DNA of 64,000 nucleotides from Calycina herbarum (GCA_001414485.1 LLEY01000022.1:930001-994000), one strand, 5' to 3'. Shown: positions 9,608-23,800, counted from the stretch's first letter. The notes: generated from the letters alone by a model not told the origin. Numbers and translations: made by a program.

Positions 9608-11188
9608 AGAGAGGAGCTTAGTATACTCCTAGGTCCTAAGAACCTAGAGCTTAACTAATTCATTAGTAATAGTATCTTTCTATTACTAAGCATACTAAGG
9701 GTTATTAACCGCCTTATTATACGACTTTAGAAGAAGTATTCTATAAGTATTAGCACTTAAGACTATATCTTCGTTAAAGAACCTCTAGGGCCTACGTTTA
9801 CAGAGCCTATAGCCTATCGGAGCCTTATAGCTAGGTTTACTATCTATATACTAATTAGACGTGTAGGTCTTTCTCTTATAACTAGCGGTTCTATCTACAC
9901 GTTTAGAAGACGTGCGAGTCTTTCTCCTATAACTTACTATTCTGTCTATATATTTATTAGACGTGTAGGTCTCTCTCCCACGACTAGCAGTAGTTTAGGC
10001 ACTCTTAGATAGCTTAGGCACTTTAACTAGCCTTTCTTCCTCGGGTTCTTCCTCGGGTTCTTCCTCGCTAAAGTCCTCTAACTTGCTAATAAACCCGTAG
10101 ACAGGAGTTTCACTACTCTAATTCTATTTTAGACGTCGATTAATAAGGAATCGAGGTCTTGTTAATATAATAATACGCCAGCTTATTAGGTCGTATAATC
10201 TATACTACTGTGAGGTCTCTGTGTAGCCTATAAGGTATATTCTTCGTAAGACTAGCTTAAGCTTATACCTGTGCTAGTTAGGAAGCTAGTAGAAAGTAAT
10301 ATAGCCTTATAGCTTTAAGTACTATATCCCTAGCCTCTTCTCTATAAATGCTTCTTTAGGTGTAATTCCGCCTAGCTCTATAAGCGTACGGTTTCTAATA
10401 TAATATATAGCTTTTACAGCTTTACTCTAAAACTTATACGGAAATTAAGCGTTAATAAGTATTACTCTTATAAGTGAAATAAGTATACGGTTTAGCCTTT
10501 CAGAGATACTATTCTACTCTAGTGTATATAGCATAGTCTACTTAATCTTAACTCTATACTAGTTTAATAGCTTATTCTTAATTACCTTAAACTCCTTAGT
10601 ATTATCAAGCCTAAGAACCTTTAGCTTATACTCTATCTATAACTCTACTTCCTTCTTCTATTTAAGTATAACTTCTTTAAAGTCTATTCTTTACTTAGTT
10701 AGGAAGACCTAGAACTTCCTTATTACCTAGTCTATAAGAGTATAAATATAGCGTTCCTGTTACGGACCTGGCCACCGCCGAGCACGTAACAAACCATTTC
10801 TATAAACGGATCGACATTCCTATAACTTATCGATTCCTTGGCTATCTCTATATTATAGGACCTCTAGAAGTCTCCTCTTTCCTTCTCTTCTCTTCTGTAG
10901 CTTTAGATCTTTAATTAAACCACCTCTTACTTCTCTAATTATCCGCTACACCTATATATACTACAGGTAAGGATAACTACTAGAGGGCTAGCAGATTGGG
11001 TTTGTCACAGTTCCCTAGCTATAATAGGAATACTATATAGACCCTAGAAGTTAGAAAACACTTATTTAAGAGGTTTATCTACTTTCTCTAGTACTTGGTA
11101 GTTTATAACTTATAGCTGCTTTACTATAATACATAGCTTATAGAAGTCTAAGTTATAACCTCTTAGAATTAATATTAGTACTTCTAAG
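9608..11188 (-). pseudogene. Copia-G integrase segment, inactivated
   Basis: Minus-strand broken translation gives a Copia integrase and the zone that follows it: near 10500, N.ISERLNRILISLIR.IL (usual NG.AER.NRT..E..R..L), KAIYYIRNRTLIELGGITPKEAF, IQYLKL.GYI (usual LRVFGC.AY), then YLIGYTETSQQYRLYD and an acidic linker (EEEPEEEPEEE near 10040). It continues the Copia reading frame from 34829, where GAG-pre-integrase sequence stops at the Gypsy-D target site. The reverse transcriptase and 3' LTR expected further left are missing at the F junction. Interrupted at 10758-11009 by a solo LTR. Confidence 0.75.
10758..11009 (+). repeat. Solo LTR of the Gypsy-B family
   Basis: 252 bp, TGTTACGGACCTGG to GTTTGTCACA, flanked by the duplication GTTCC on both sides (10753-10757 and 11010-11014). 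Compared with the 329-bp LTRs of Gypsy-B it lacks about 77 bp after GCCGAGCACGT. It is less RIP-mutated than the B copies (it keeps GGGTTTGTCACA). Formed by LTR-LTR recombination after insertion in the Copia integrase. Confidence 0.9.
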
Positions 11189-11650
11189 TATAACGAAACT
11201 TAAACGAACTTAAACAAAGATAACTAAGTCTCGAAGGTTAGTATATAGGTAAGAAGTATAGACGCGATAGGTTGTTTACTTAGAAGTAAACTTATTACTT
11301 ATATTAAAGATATTAAATAAGATAATAAGATTAATAACTAAAGTTAAGTACGAAGCTCCTATCTAATAGTAGACGTGCTAGTCTTATATAAAACCTTCGT
11401 TTATATTAGAGTCCTCCTTAGTAGGAGTCTCGAAGATAGAGTCTAACTCTATTTTCAAGGCTTCTTAAAACTAGACTCTATTACCTAACTGCTTCTAACC
11501 GAGTTATATAATATAACTATAATAAGATCCTAGGATTATATATCCTACTATATCTAATCCTTTCTTCCTTCTAGGGTTATAATAGTACTTGTCCTATTAG
11601 AGTATCGCCTAGACTTTACTTCGTTATATACTAATACGTAATTCGTAATA
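11189..11650 (-). repeat. Gypsy-D 3' LTR
   Basis: 462 bp; heavily RIP-mutated (the terminal TGTCACGAATC reads TATTACGAATT on the minus strand). Same length as 34362-34823. Flanked on the left by CTAAG. Confidence 0.92.
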
Positions 11651-13180
11651 CTATCCCCTTCTTAGCCTAGCGTGTCTCTACACTAGAATACAAACCTAAA
11701 ATACCTTTTTAAAAGATATCAACCTTCTCTTATATATAAACATGTCCTCTTTATATATAAAACGAAAAGAGCGTTTAGCTCTTACTATATAGATCGAAAC
11801 CGTGTAACGTCTAGCTAAAACTTGTTCTTTTTATTATAAACAGTCTCGTTGATGTCTCTTAGAACTCTCTAAATCCTCTCGCTATTCTAAGTATATTTAG
11901 TTGAAAAGGTTCTATAATAGCTCTAGCTATCTTGTCGTTTCTATTCCTAGGCCTTAAAAACCTATATATCGATTCTTCTTTAGCTTTATACGTAAACGAT
12001 TTCCTATTACTCCTCTAAGTCCTCCTCCTTTAAGTCCTTCTTCTGAATCTTCTTCTGCCTAGTTTCCTACCTTTAAAATAGCTTCTTTTATTAAATAGGT
12101 ACTTTCTAATAATATATTCTTATCTAACCCTAGTCTTGAATTCTAGGTAGCTCTAGGTTTCGTTAGTAGAACTCCTAAAGTTGGTTATTAATAGTCGTAG
12201 ATAGTAGTTCTTAATATACTAATAATTTATATCTAAAGTTAGCGTAGAATAGTATAATAAGTGTTGTTTCTATTACTAAACTATTATAGGTAAACTATGC
12301 TAAGAGTAGTAGTTCTACCTAGTTATCTTACTAGTAGTTTATATAATAATAAAGGTATATTTTAACTACTTAATTCATCTATTTATTTCCTTTATTTATT
12401 TAAGAGTAAAAAGCTATAGAGAGCTTTCTTTTCGCACTTAATCGTTCTATAAGAGTAATCTAAAATTTCGAGGTAAAGAGCTTGTCTCTATCTAAGAGTA
12501 TTTCTTTAAGTAGTCTATATCTTAAGACTACTTTCTTAAAGAATATAAATACTAATTCCTTAGCTATACTTAACTCTATATATACTATTAGAATTATATA
12601 TTTTATAAGTTGTTTTATAATAACTAGGATTAAGTTATACTTAACTCCTATTATTAGATCTTTAGATTTTAATAGTTTAATAATAAAATCTATAGATATT
12701 AATTTCTAAGGTATCTATAGTATTAGAGTAGTGTTTATCTGTCTATAAGAGTATAGTAGGAAGCCTTATTCCTAGTATAGGTATTATATTCTACTATTAC
12801 TTCCTTAACTATCGTAGATAACTGATTAACATAGTAGTATTATCTTATCCTTTAGAGAGTTCTTTGAATTTCTTAGTAACCGTAAGCAGGCGTAGTATAG
12901 TATTCTTATATAAATTCCTTTATATACAAGCTAGGAACTTATAATTTCCCTTCTATATACTAGTTATAACCTTTATATATATTCTAAATTTTATCTATCT
13001 AGACGTTATTTATTACTACTATCTTATGTATAGTAGGTACTAGGTCTCTATTCTTAAGAGTTTTTAAGATTATAATCTTCTTATACTCTTTATTTCTCTT
13101 ATATCTAGGTTTCTAGCTAAGAGTATTAGTCTAAGCATTTAACGTTCTCTTTATATATTAAATAATAATATTAAATCCTT
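11651..13180 (-). pseudogene. Gypsy-D integrase remnant
   Basis: Minus-strand DNA collinear with 22500-23570 of Gypsy-A, covering the RNase H end and the integrase core; for example 12480-12600 mirrors A 23165-23285. At about 12180 it jumps to sequence equivalent to A ~24085, so the last part of the integrase and the chromodomain are gone. Stops throughout. The right edge is the Gypsy-B target TCCTT. Confidence 0.75.
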
Positions 13181-13509
13181 TGTTACGGACCTGGCCACCG
13201 CCGAGCACGTGACTCGCGTACGGCTGCTCGCCGGCGTCCGCAAAGCCTGTTATTCCTAGCCTGGCCTAGAACTATTTCTACCTAGGCTAGGAACCATTTC
13301 TATAAACGGATTAATATTCCTATAACTTATCGATTCCTTAGCTATCTCTATATTATAGGACCTCTAGAAGTCTCCTCTTTCCTTCTCTTCTCTTCTATAG
13401 CTTTAGATCTTTAATTAAACTATCTCTTACTTCTCTAATTATCTACTATACTTATATATATTATAAGTAAGGATAACTACTAAAGAGCTAGTAGATTAGG
13501 TTTGTTATA
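13181..13509 (+). repeat. Gypsy-B 5' LTR
   Basis: 329 bp, TGTTACGGACCTGG to GTTTGTTATA (RIP form of TTACA). Contains a palindromic GAGCACGTGACTC near 13204-13214. Matches 25619-25947. Confidence 0.93.
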
Positions 13510-13728
13510 TTATCTAAAGCTCTCTTCTTCTCTCTATTTACTACTACTCTTAGGAAGGATTATAATATCCGTTACGATTCTAATATAACACCTACGGTCT
13601 ATATAGACCGCTCGTAGATACTACCAGCGCCTTATACAGCCCTATATACCCGCGCCTACTACTGCGTATAAGAGCCTGAGGCTCTTCTACCTATACCCTC
13701 TGTCCTTATAACTGAGTCGTCTACAACG

Positions 13729-14703
13729 ATGTCTGCTAACCAGCCTATAGACGCTTAATAGCTCGCTATAGCCCTAAAACAGGTCCGCCTACTACGAGAA
13801 TAACTAGACGACGTCTATACCCCTCCGCGAGGGAATACCCTGTCTAAAACTAGATAACATAGGTTGTTTATAGTTAAGCTTAAGGATACTAAGCCTCTAA
13901 TAGATAGCTTATCTCTAACCTTCGACAACTAGAAGATCTAGATTAAGGATAAGTTCCTTATCAACGCCTCTATGTTTAAGCTAGAGAAAGCAAAGATAGC
14001 TTACGTTTTTAACTATATAGCTGATATTACTTAGAAGTATCTCGTGCCTTATTATCAGAAGAGACCTAAGCTGTTTTAGTCTATAAAAGAAATGATCGTA
14101 TATCTTATAGATATTCTAGAGAACCTGTTCAAAGCGTAGAACGTCTATATCGAATTCTACTGGCTTATTATAAGAGATAACAAGACTTTCGTAACCTTCT
14201 ATACTCGCTTCTTATACCTTATAGGTACTGAACAGATCTCGACGGACGACTTATAGCCTAACTTATATAATAAGCTTATACTACCTCTATAATAGTCTAT
14301 CTTACTATTCTTAGACGTCTTACTTACAAGTACAGCCCTAGTAAACAAGTGTCGACTTGTTAATAAGAACTTATAAAGACTTCAGCTCTGTAGAAGCAAC
14401 TTACAGACCGCTTATCTCATCCCCTAGCCTGTAACTGCTACTACTACCTCTCGCCTAGCTAGAACTTTTACTACTACTTAAACTGTGTTCTATATAACCT
14501 CCTCTGCCCCGGCCCCCCGCCTTTATAGACTATTACATAAACTAACGCCTGCCTATAAGAAACTAGACGACGCTTGCTTCAAGTGTAAGAGAACTAGGCA
14601 CTATGCCCGCGAATGCTCTAAGAACTCTAAGCTTATTATAGACGTTAATAAGCTTGCGGAGCCTACGTTCGACTTAGAACAGTTGGAAAACGACCAAGTC
14701 TAG
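13729..14703 (+). pseudogene. Gypsy-B gag
   Basis: Starts MSANQPIDA at an ATG in good context and is readable to a stop at 14701-14703 (about 325 codons), with internal TAA/TAG at Q positions. The middle matches retrotransposon Gag (LTFDN.KI.IKDKFLINA; LIGTEQISTDDL.PNLYNKL). Near the C-terminus a complete zinc knuckle survives, CFKCKRTRHYARECSK (CX2CX4HX4C), within an undisturbed 72-codon stretch at 14485-14703. Would form the virus-like particle and bind element RNA. Not translatable today. Confidence 0.82.
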
Positions 14704-14759
14704 AGAAAGTCTCTCCTCTAGGCTTACTTTACTAAGGTCTTAGCTAGTTAGCTATTAAT

Positions 14760-17700
14760 CTAAGTCAGCTACTTAGAGGAAAACAGTTTATAGTCTCTTA
14801 TAACTTAGTTTTTAATAGATACAGATTTAAAACCTCTGCTCTAGCTGATACTAGAGTAAACAGCTTTGTACTTATTAGTATAAAGTTCGCTTAGAGGCTG
14901 GCTCGCTTCTTCTCTTTAACTATTTATACTCTTCCTACTCCTATTACAGTTCGTAGCTTTGATAGACAGAGTTAACAGTCCGCGGACCGCTATATTATTC
15001 TTCACTTATATATAGACGGCTGTAAACAGTATAACGTCTTTATAGTCTTCCTTAATACTAGCTATTAGAACCTTATTCTTAGGTATACATAGTTTAACTA
15101 GCTTAATATATAACTTAACCCTTACTAGTGCTAACTTATATAGCCTACGGATCTCTCTCCTTCTTCTAACCTTGTCTAGCTACGCCTTCTAGATTCTAGG
15201 ATCCTATAGACTTAGCTCTTAAACCTAGATTACTAAGCTGACACAGATCGCCGCGATTAGGCCCTAGAAGAACAGGTTATATATAAATACTAGGAAGACC
15301 TACAACTGTCTATAAGCCTTATTAACGAGCTACTAGTCCCTCGGATCCTAGCGCGCCTGCCTACTATACCCCTAGCTATATATCATAGCGAGTACTAGGA
15401 CCGCTAAAACAACTTACGAAATATAAACCGCGCTCTTATAGGTTTAGATATCTGTAAAGCCTCTATAGTATACTAGAAACGTATACGTCTTAACCTGCTA
15501 CTAGTAGACATCGCTGTTATCAGTGCTACTATATATCGTCGTAACCTATAAGACACTGAAGCTACGGCCTTTAGTACCTCTCTTTATAAGATCGATTACT
15601 TAATAGAAAAAAAGCTTATAGATTAAAAAGATAACTTACGAGTCTAAGAAAGCCTCTCTAGAGCCTACTAGGATCTCGTAGACGTTTTCTCTAAAGCTAT
15701 ATCTAATACACTTCTCTCTCGTCGCTTATACGACTATAAGATCGAACTTATAGATAGGAACGCAGATAACTTATTCTATAGCCCCTTCTGCTATCAGTTA
15801 ATAGTCGAGCTCTAGGCTATAAAATAATACCTTGTTAAAAACCTTTATAAAGGTTTTATTAAGGCTAGCTAAGCCCCTTTTATAGCCTCGATTCTCTTTA
15901 TTAAGAAGTCTAACAGCTCTCTACAGTTCTATATTAATTACTATAAGCTAAATAACCTAACCTATAAGGACTAGTATCCTCTTCCGTTAATCGACGAAAC
16001 TCTTACTTAGCTAGGCAAGGCTCGCATCTTTATAAAGCTAGACATATAATAAGCTTTTCACCGGATTTAGATTAACCCTAAGTCTAAGGAACTAATAACG
16101 TTCTAAACCTATTATAGAGCTTATAAGTATAAAGTTATATCTTTTAGACTAACTAACAGACTTATAACATATTAACAGTTTATAAACGATATACTCTTCG
16201 ACTATTTAGATAACTTTTATACTACCTATCTTAATAATATTCTTATTTACTCTAAGAACGAGCTAGACTATTAGGAACACGTCTGTAAGGTTCTTTTATA
16301 GCTTTGTAAAGCTGGCTTATAAGCTGATATTAAGAAATCTAAGTTTAACGTTACTTGTACAAAGTACCTAGGCTTCTATATAAGTACTAATAGAATTAAA
16401 GTAGACTTAGAAAAGACAGAAACGATCTATAACTAAGAACGCTTTATTATAGTCTATAGTATTCAGTTCTTTCTTAGCTTTTATAACTTCTACTAGAAGT
16501 TTATTCTTAACTATAGACGAGTTATATATCTATTAACAGCTCTAACTTATAAAGACCAGCCGTTTCAGTAGACACCTGCTTATTAGAACGCCTTCTCTAA
16601 GCTAAAGGCCTAGCTTATTAATATACCTCTTCTTATATACTTTAATCTGTAATACGAGTCTATAGTTAAGACCGATTCCTCTAATAGCGTCCTTAGTAGT
16701 ATACTCCTTCAGTTATAGCTGAGTTAAGAGTAGTACCTTATAGCTTACTTCTCTAAGATAATAATACCTGCTAAGATTAACTACCCGATTTACGATAAAG
16801 AGATACTAGCTATTATACGTTCTCTAGAAGCCTAGAGACCTAAGCTTGAAGGGTCTCTACACCAGGTACAGGTCGTTTTAGACTATAAAGCTCTTAAGTA
16901 CTTTATAATAACTAAAGCCTTATCTGGCTAACAAGCTCGCTAGGCTAAAACCCTCTCTCGATTTAACTTCCTACTTACTTATAAGCCTAGTAGCTAGAAT
17001 CGAGCAGATTCCCTTACTTGCTAGGACTAAGAAGTAGATAGTTAAATAGTAATAAAGATATCTACTTATATATAAGTCCTCTTATAGCCTAAGAATCTCA
17101 ACTCGTAAATTATTATAGACCTAGACTTAGACTCTTCCGTAGATATTACACCTATTAGAGTAGCCGACAGACTATATAACTTAATTAACGATATCCTATA
17201 GGCTAATCGTACGAGTATAGGCCTTGACGCTCTCTGCTAGTACGCTACAGACGAACGCCCTAGCTAGACAATCTGTAATAGCCTCCTACTATACTAAGAA
17301 CAGCTTATCCTACCTAAGAACGACGATCTCAAAGTACGCTTACTAAGCGAGGTTTATAATCAAGTCTCGGTAGCCTACTCTAGACAATCTAAGACTCTAA
17401 AGCTAGTTATAGACTGCTATTACTAGCTGTACCTTTGTTTAGATATATAATAATTCGTCTATAACTGCTAGACCTACCGTTGCTCTTACGTGCTACGAGA
17501 CCGCCTCCCTGGACTCCTCAACCCCTTACCTATCTTAGATCGCCTATAGTAATATATATTAGTTGATTTTAAGGAATTCCCTCTTAATAAGTCTAGGATA
17601 GATATAATTATTATCTTTATCTACTAGCTAAGTAAGAGATCTGTCTCTATCTCTTACCTAAAGACTACGGACGTAAAAAAGACTACGTAGATCTACCTCG

Positions 17701-18431
17701 ACTATGTATAGTGCTATTATAGACTATTAGATACTATTGTCTCTAACCGCGGTCTATAATTCGTCTTAGAGTTCTAGTAAGAGTTTAACTAGATCTTAGA
17801 GACTAAGATTAAGCTATCTATAGCTATATACGTATAAACCGACGGTTAAACTAAGAATATAAACCAGTGAATTAACTAACGCCTTCGCCTATTTATAAAC
17901 TACTATTAAGATAACTAGTCTAAACTAATGTTGATTATAGACTACGCTTAAGCTATACTTCCCTAGGACTCGACGACTCTTCCGCCTATACAAATCAAGC
18001 TTAGTTATATACTACGTACCAGCTTTGATTAGGTCCGCTAGAGTCTAGAAGAGCTAATAAGCGTCTGTAAACAGCTTTTATAAGACGAAGCAGTTACGTA
18101 CGTAACCTATATATACAGCGCCTAGGAAACCGCTTATAAGAGAATCGAGGCTGCTTAGGAACGCTAGTGTAAGTAAGTAAACAAGCACCGGCGACTAGTA
18201 GACTTTACTATAGACGACAAGGTCTACGTATTAACAAAGACGTAGAATATAGACTGCCTAAGCTATAAGCTCGACCAGTAGATAGCTAGTCTATATATAG
18301 TCTTAGAAAAGGTTGGAAAAGCTTTCTAGGTTAACCTGCCTCTGATAATTAAAATATAGCTTGTAATCTTTATAAACAAGCTTTACAAAGCTCTTAACAA
18401 TCTGCTACTAGGCTAGCTATAGGAACTAGGA
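14760..18431 (+). pseudogene. Gypsy-B pol (protease, RT, RNase H, integrase), interrupted
   Basis: Domains in order through stop codons: aspartic protease near 14845 (LALADT.VNSFVLI); reverse transcriptase at about 15960-16300 with DKARIFIKLDI..AFHRI and TTYLNNILIYSK near 16222-16254 (YxDD altered to YLNN, both changes RIP-compatible); RNase H near 16640-16920 (IVKTDSSNSVLSSIL, INYPIYDKEILAIIRSLE, QNRADSLT); zinc-binding and core integrase 17330-18060 (DFKEFPLNKS, TDGQTKNIN); C-terminal barrel near 18210-18360 (DDKVYVLTK). The frame is cut by Gypsy-A at 18431 and resumes at 25280. Confidence 0.85.
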
Positions 18432-18907
18432 TATCACGAATCACGTGCAAATCGTGATACGTAGTCTAGACGGCGTTCTGACAGGACAAGGCACAGGTAT
18501 CTAGGAAAGGAAAGGTAATATAGGAGGAAGCCTAGAAGTGATAGCACTTAAAGGACTTCAGGATCTTATTATTAGGATTATGTTAGAATTATATAACTCT
18601 GTCAGCGGACACGTAATAATCGCCTACATCGCCTACATCGCTCGGTTAGCGGGCGATACAAGCGATATAAGGGTTTTAGGGCGATATAGACAAGGGACGG
18701 AGGTTCTATATATACTAGCACGTCTACTATCTAGATAGGAGCTTCGTGCTTAACTTTAGTTATTAATCTTATTATCTTATTTAATATCTTTAATATAAGT
18801 AACAAGTTCACTTCTAAGTAAACAACCCGGCATATCTGTACTTCTTTCCTATATACTAACCTTCGAGACTTAGTTATCTTTGTTTAGTTTATTTAAGTTT
18901 TATTACA
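18432..18907 (+). repeat. Gypsy-A 5' LTR
   Basis: 476 bp. Start TATCACGAATCACGTG (RIP form of TGTCACG), end GTTTTATTACA. Less mutated than the 3' copy (for example GTGATACG versus GTAATATA). Confidence 0.94.
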
Positions 18908-18941
18908 CTTTAAGCACCTGCTTAGAAGTAAGATCGCTACT

Positions 18942-20800
18942 ATGTCGGTAACCTCTTCTACTCTAAGAACCACCCTACCAAGGCTAGCTACAGACCCCTT
19001 AGTTACACCAGTTACACCGGTTACTACTCTTCGAGAGAAAGTGAAACTTCCTCTTCTAAAGCCGTTTAATAGCTTACTCGAGAAGCTAGCTGAATTCTTA
19101 ATAAAAGCTTCCCTCTACTTAAGTTTTTATTATACCTAGTTTCTAAGTAAAACTAACTAGGTTATATAGTTGTCTACCTATCTTAAAGGGGTAGCCTATA
19201 ACTAGTTAGAACCGTACTTAGAGGATTACTAGATAAATAAAACAGTTAATAGAAAGGTCTCTCTTTAGATGTCTAAAAAGATAAGAGATTTATTTAAGAA
19301 TGTTCAAGGATTTAGAGAGGGAATTAACTAGGCTTTTAAGGATGTTAATATAAGGAAAAAGGCAGTTAGAGCTTTATATATACTTAGGTAGAAGGGATCA
19401 GCTGCTAAGTACGTCTTATAATTTTAATAGTACTCTATATAAATAGGATAGAATAATAAAGTATTATATAAACAATTCTATTATAGACTTAAGGATAACA
19501 TAAAGGATAAAATCGTATAAGAGGATTTTCTAGATATATTAAATAAATTAACAAATAACGTAATTAAGATCGACAACTATATCTATAAAAGAAATCTAGA
19601 GAAGAAAGGAAGTTATAGTTATTAATATAGAAAGAGTAGACGAAAAGATTATAGAGATCTTATAGAAATCGACACTACTTAAAAATCATAGGTTTTAAGG
19701 AAGGAATCTAAGAAAGAAAACTCCTAGAAGAGAGGATTATCCTAGAAAGAGCGAAATCGTCAACGTAAGTAGAACTTATATTATAACTATAGTCTTCCTA
19801 GCTATAGAGCAAATAAGTATAGTAAGAAGAAAGACTCTAAAGGGAAACAAGCTAACGCTACTATCTAAAAAGAAGTAGCTTTGCTAGAAAAAATCGAACT
19901 TACAGATAAAGAACTCGAGGCTAGAGGTTATAGTATATAAATTAAAACAGACGCTATAGATATAACAGCAGGCGTTATATACTTATAGCTAAACGAAGGA
20001 ATTAAGTTATAAGTTAGTAAGGTATAGGACACTAATAATAATAGGGATCTATTACTCAAAGAATATTATAATACATAGTCGGAAATGGATTATAAATCGC
20101 CTCTTTAGGTAGAATATAAATTACTACTATTAATAAGTTCGTTAGAGTTATTAGAATCGATATCCGACTTATTAAAGATAAATCTAGGAATATATAAGCC
20201 TAAATAAGGCGAAATATAGGCATTTATTAGAACCTTTAAAAGAGGGAATAGATAGATATATATAGAAAACTAGAAACCTGATTTCTAGAGCCTATATTCT
20301 ACTTAGAGAATCAACCCTACTATTTTAACTACCTATAAAATAGTTTAGAATAAATAAGATAGAATAACTTTAGTAAGCCTTATTACTAGAAGGGAAACTA
20401 TCGAATTTAAAGAACCTAGACTAGAATAAGCAGTATCTAGTAAACTATCTAGTACGCCTAAGATAGGAGATATTTAGATAGTCGTAGATCTATAGGAAGA
20501 AACCAGTTTATAGTAATAGCAGGGTCTTAATAACTTTATAGGACGCTCTAAACCTAGTTTTTTAGGTACGCTACCTGATGATAGGGAAACTATACTAGAA
20601 ATAGAAGGCTAGTATACTATAGTCGCTTTAGTTAGAAAAGTTAGAGTAATATTTTAGGAATTATAAAGTAGGAAGTTATTTAGTATAATCTTCTAAGAGA
20701 TAAACGAATATAATATAGACTAAGAAACAGAGTTAGTATAGAGAGAGCTCTACTAACTAATAATTAGAAAATTAAACACTATATCTAGAGAGAATTAACT
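18942..20800 (+). pseudogene. Gypsy-A gag
   Basis: Opens MSVTSSTLRTTLPRLATD with a 65-codon undisturbed start (18942-19139), then reads through stops: a Gag core (AYNWLEPYLEDY, FKDVNIRKKAVRAL, WQQYS near 19190-19450), a basic stretch (19600-19830) that probably held the nucleic-acid-binding part, and an acidic linker towards the protease. The start is homologous to the minus-strand gag of Gypsy-D (MSKTTLSSSSTSTPPLA). Inactivated by RIP. Confidence 0.78.
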
Positions 20801-23800
20801 TATAGTAATAGCAAAGATAAGAGGAAAGGAACTCTAAGTTATAATTAATTTAGGAACAACGGGTAATTTTCTTTCCCTAGCAGCTTAGAAGAAGCTGAAT
20901 ATCCTAATTAAAAGCATAAAGCTATACTACTTAGGAGTGGTTAATAGAACAGATATTATATACTAAGATAGAATTATTAATTAGTAAACTATTTTAATAA
21001 GTATTACTATTAAAGAACACTACTTAGATATATAATTCGATATTATTAAAATAGGAAGTAAGGAAGCGATACTAGGTATACTATAGATTAGAGAACATAA
21101 TCTAGATATTAATTAGAAGGCTCGAATAATAACCTTTAGTCGATATAATTATATAGGTTTGCAATTATAACTTTAAGGCTAGAACAAGGTTAGCGCCACC
21201 TCTTCTAAGACGCTAGAACACCTTGCCCAGGGTCCTCTACAGGTTAGTAAGATAGCTAATAACGAAATATCTATATAGTATAGAGAATTTAAGGCTTTGT
21301 TCGAAAACCTGGAAGACTTGTAAGCCTTGCTGAAACATCGTTTATAGGACTATAAGATTAAATTAAAAGAGGATTATTACTTCTTAAAGTAGAAGCTTCG
21401 GTTATATAACTAGAAAAGCTTATAGAGGATAGAAAGTTATATAAAGGAAGGTATTAAGAAGGGATATATTAGAAAATCTAAGTTACTAATTACCTTAAAC
21501 ATGCTTATTATTAAGAAGAAAGACGATCTAGATAGAAGAGTATATGTTAATTACTAAGAAGTAAATTATACTATAGTTAAGAACGCTTATCTACTACTAC
21601 CTAGCTAATACTTGTAAGATAAGTTAGGTAAGGTAGTACGATTTACGAAACTAGATTAATAAAACGCTTATAGACTTATACGAATAAAAGTCGGAGATGA
21701 ATAGAAGACAGTATTTGCCTTACTATCGGGCCTTTACGAATATACAGTTATACTATTTAGACTCTATAACGTACTAGCTATATGTTAGAGATAAAATAAT
21801 AATATTTTAGGAGATCTTCTAGGAGTAATAGTAATCTATTATCTAGATAATATCTTAATCTTCTTAGAAAAAGAAGAAGAATATAAGAGATATATTAAAG
21901 AAGTTTTATAATAACTAGTAAAAGTAAACTCTTAGTTGAAACTCTTAAAATACGAGTTCGGAGTAACTTAGACCCTTTTCTTAGGATAAGTGTTTAGTTT
22001 AGAGAAAATAGAGATAGATCTAGTAAAGATCTAAGACGTCTTAAACTAGAAGTTACTAGAAAATATAAAAGACGTATAGTCCTTCCTTAGATTTATAAAC
22101 TTTTACTGTCTATTTATTCGAGACTATATAAAGATTATTAAACTAATGTTAGGACTAGTTAAAAAGGCTATTAGATTTATATAGAATAAATAGGCGGAAG
22201 ATGCTTTTTAGAAAATCAAAGCAAAGTTTATAGAAAAACCTATTCTATACGATTTCGATGTAGATAAACCTAGTACGATTAAAACAGACGCTTTAGATAC
22301 GGTAGTAGGTACGGTTTACCTATAGCTAAATAATAAAGGAAAACTTATGCTTATTATATATTATTCTAAGATATTTGACCTAGTATAATAAAACTATAGC
22401 ATTTTCGATAAAGAATTGCTTACTATAGTATTAGCTTTAGAATACTAGAGAATTTATTTATAGCTAGTAAAACACCTAGTTATAGTTTTATCCGACTACG
22501 AGAACCTTAAGACATTTATAACTACTAAGGAACTTATAATAAGGCGATTAGCTAGATAGTTAGAGATATTAGAAGGATTTAACATCGTTATCTAATATAT
22601 AAAGGGAACGTTGAATACTCGAGCTAATACTCTTAGCTAAAAACCTAGATATAAGAGAAATAAAGAGTATAAAAAGATTATAATCTTAAAAACTCTTAAG
22701 AATAGAGACTTAGTACCTATAGTATACGAGATAGTAGCGATAAACAATATATAGATAGATAAAATTTAGAATATATATAAAAGTTATAATTAGTATATAA
22801 AAGGGAAACTATAGGTTCCTAGTTTATATATAAAAGAATTTATATAAGAATACTATACTACGCCTACTCACGGTTACTAAGGAATTCGAAGAACCCTCTA
22901 GAGGATAAGACAATACTACTATATTAATCGATTATCTATAATAGTTAAGGAAGTAATAGCGGAATATAATACCTATACTAGGAATAAGGCTTCCCGCCAT
23001 GCTTCTTATAGACAGATAAATACTACTCTAATACTATAGATACCTTAGAAATTAATATCTATAGATTTTATTATTAAATTACTAAAATCTAAAGATCTAA
23101 TAATAAGAGTTGAATATAACATAATCCTAGTTATTATAGAACAACTTACAAAGTATATAATTCTTATAGTATATATAGAGTTAAGTATAGCTAAGGAATT
23201 AGCATTCGTATTCCTTAGAGAAGTAGTCTTAAGACATAGACTACTAGAAGAAATACTCTTAAATAGAGATAAGCTCTTTACCTTAAAATTCTAGATCGCT
23301 CTTATAAAACGATTAGGTATAAAAAGAAAGCTTTCTATAGCTTTCTACTCTTAAATAAATAAAAGAAATAAACAGATAAATTAAGTAGTTAAAACATACC
23401 TTCGTTATTATATAAACTACTAGTAAGATAACTAGGTAGAACTGCTACTCTTAGTATAGTTTACCTATAATAGTTTAGTAACAGAAACAACACTTATTAT
23501 ACTATTCTACGCTAATTTTAAGTATAAATTATCAGCGTATTAAGAACCGCTGTCTACGACTATCGACAACTAACTTACTCGTGTTTAAGTCTCGAAAATT
23601 AAAAGTCTATATAAGAAACTTATAAAGGACTTATAGTTTATAGCTAAAAGAAATACGTACTACTATAATAAACAACGTAGTTAGAAGCTAACACTAAAGG
23701 AGAGGGATAAAGTCTACTTAGTATAGAAAAACATCGATATAAAAAGACTAAGTAATAAACTAGATTATAAAAAACTTAGACCATTTAAAATTAAACGTGT

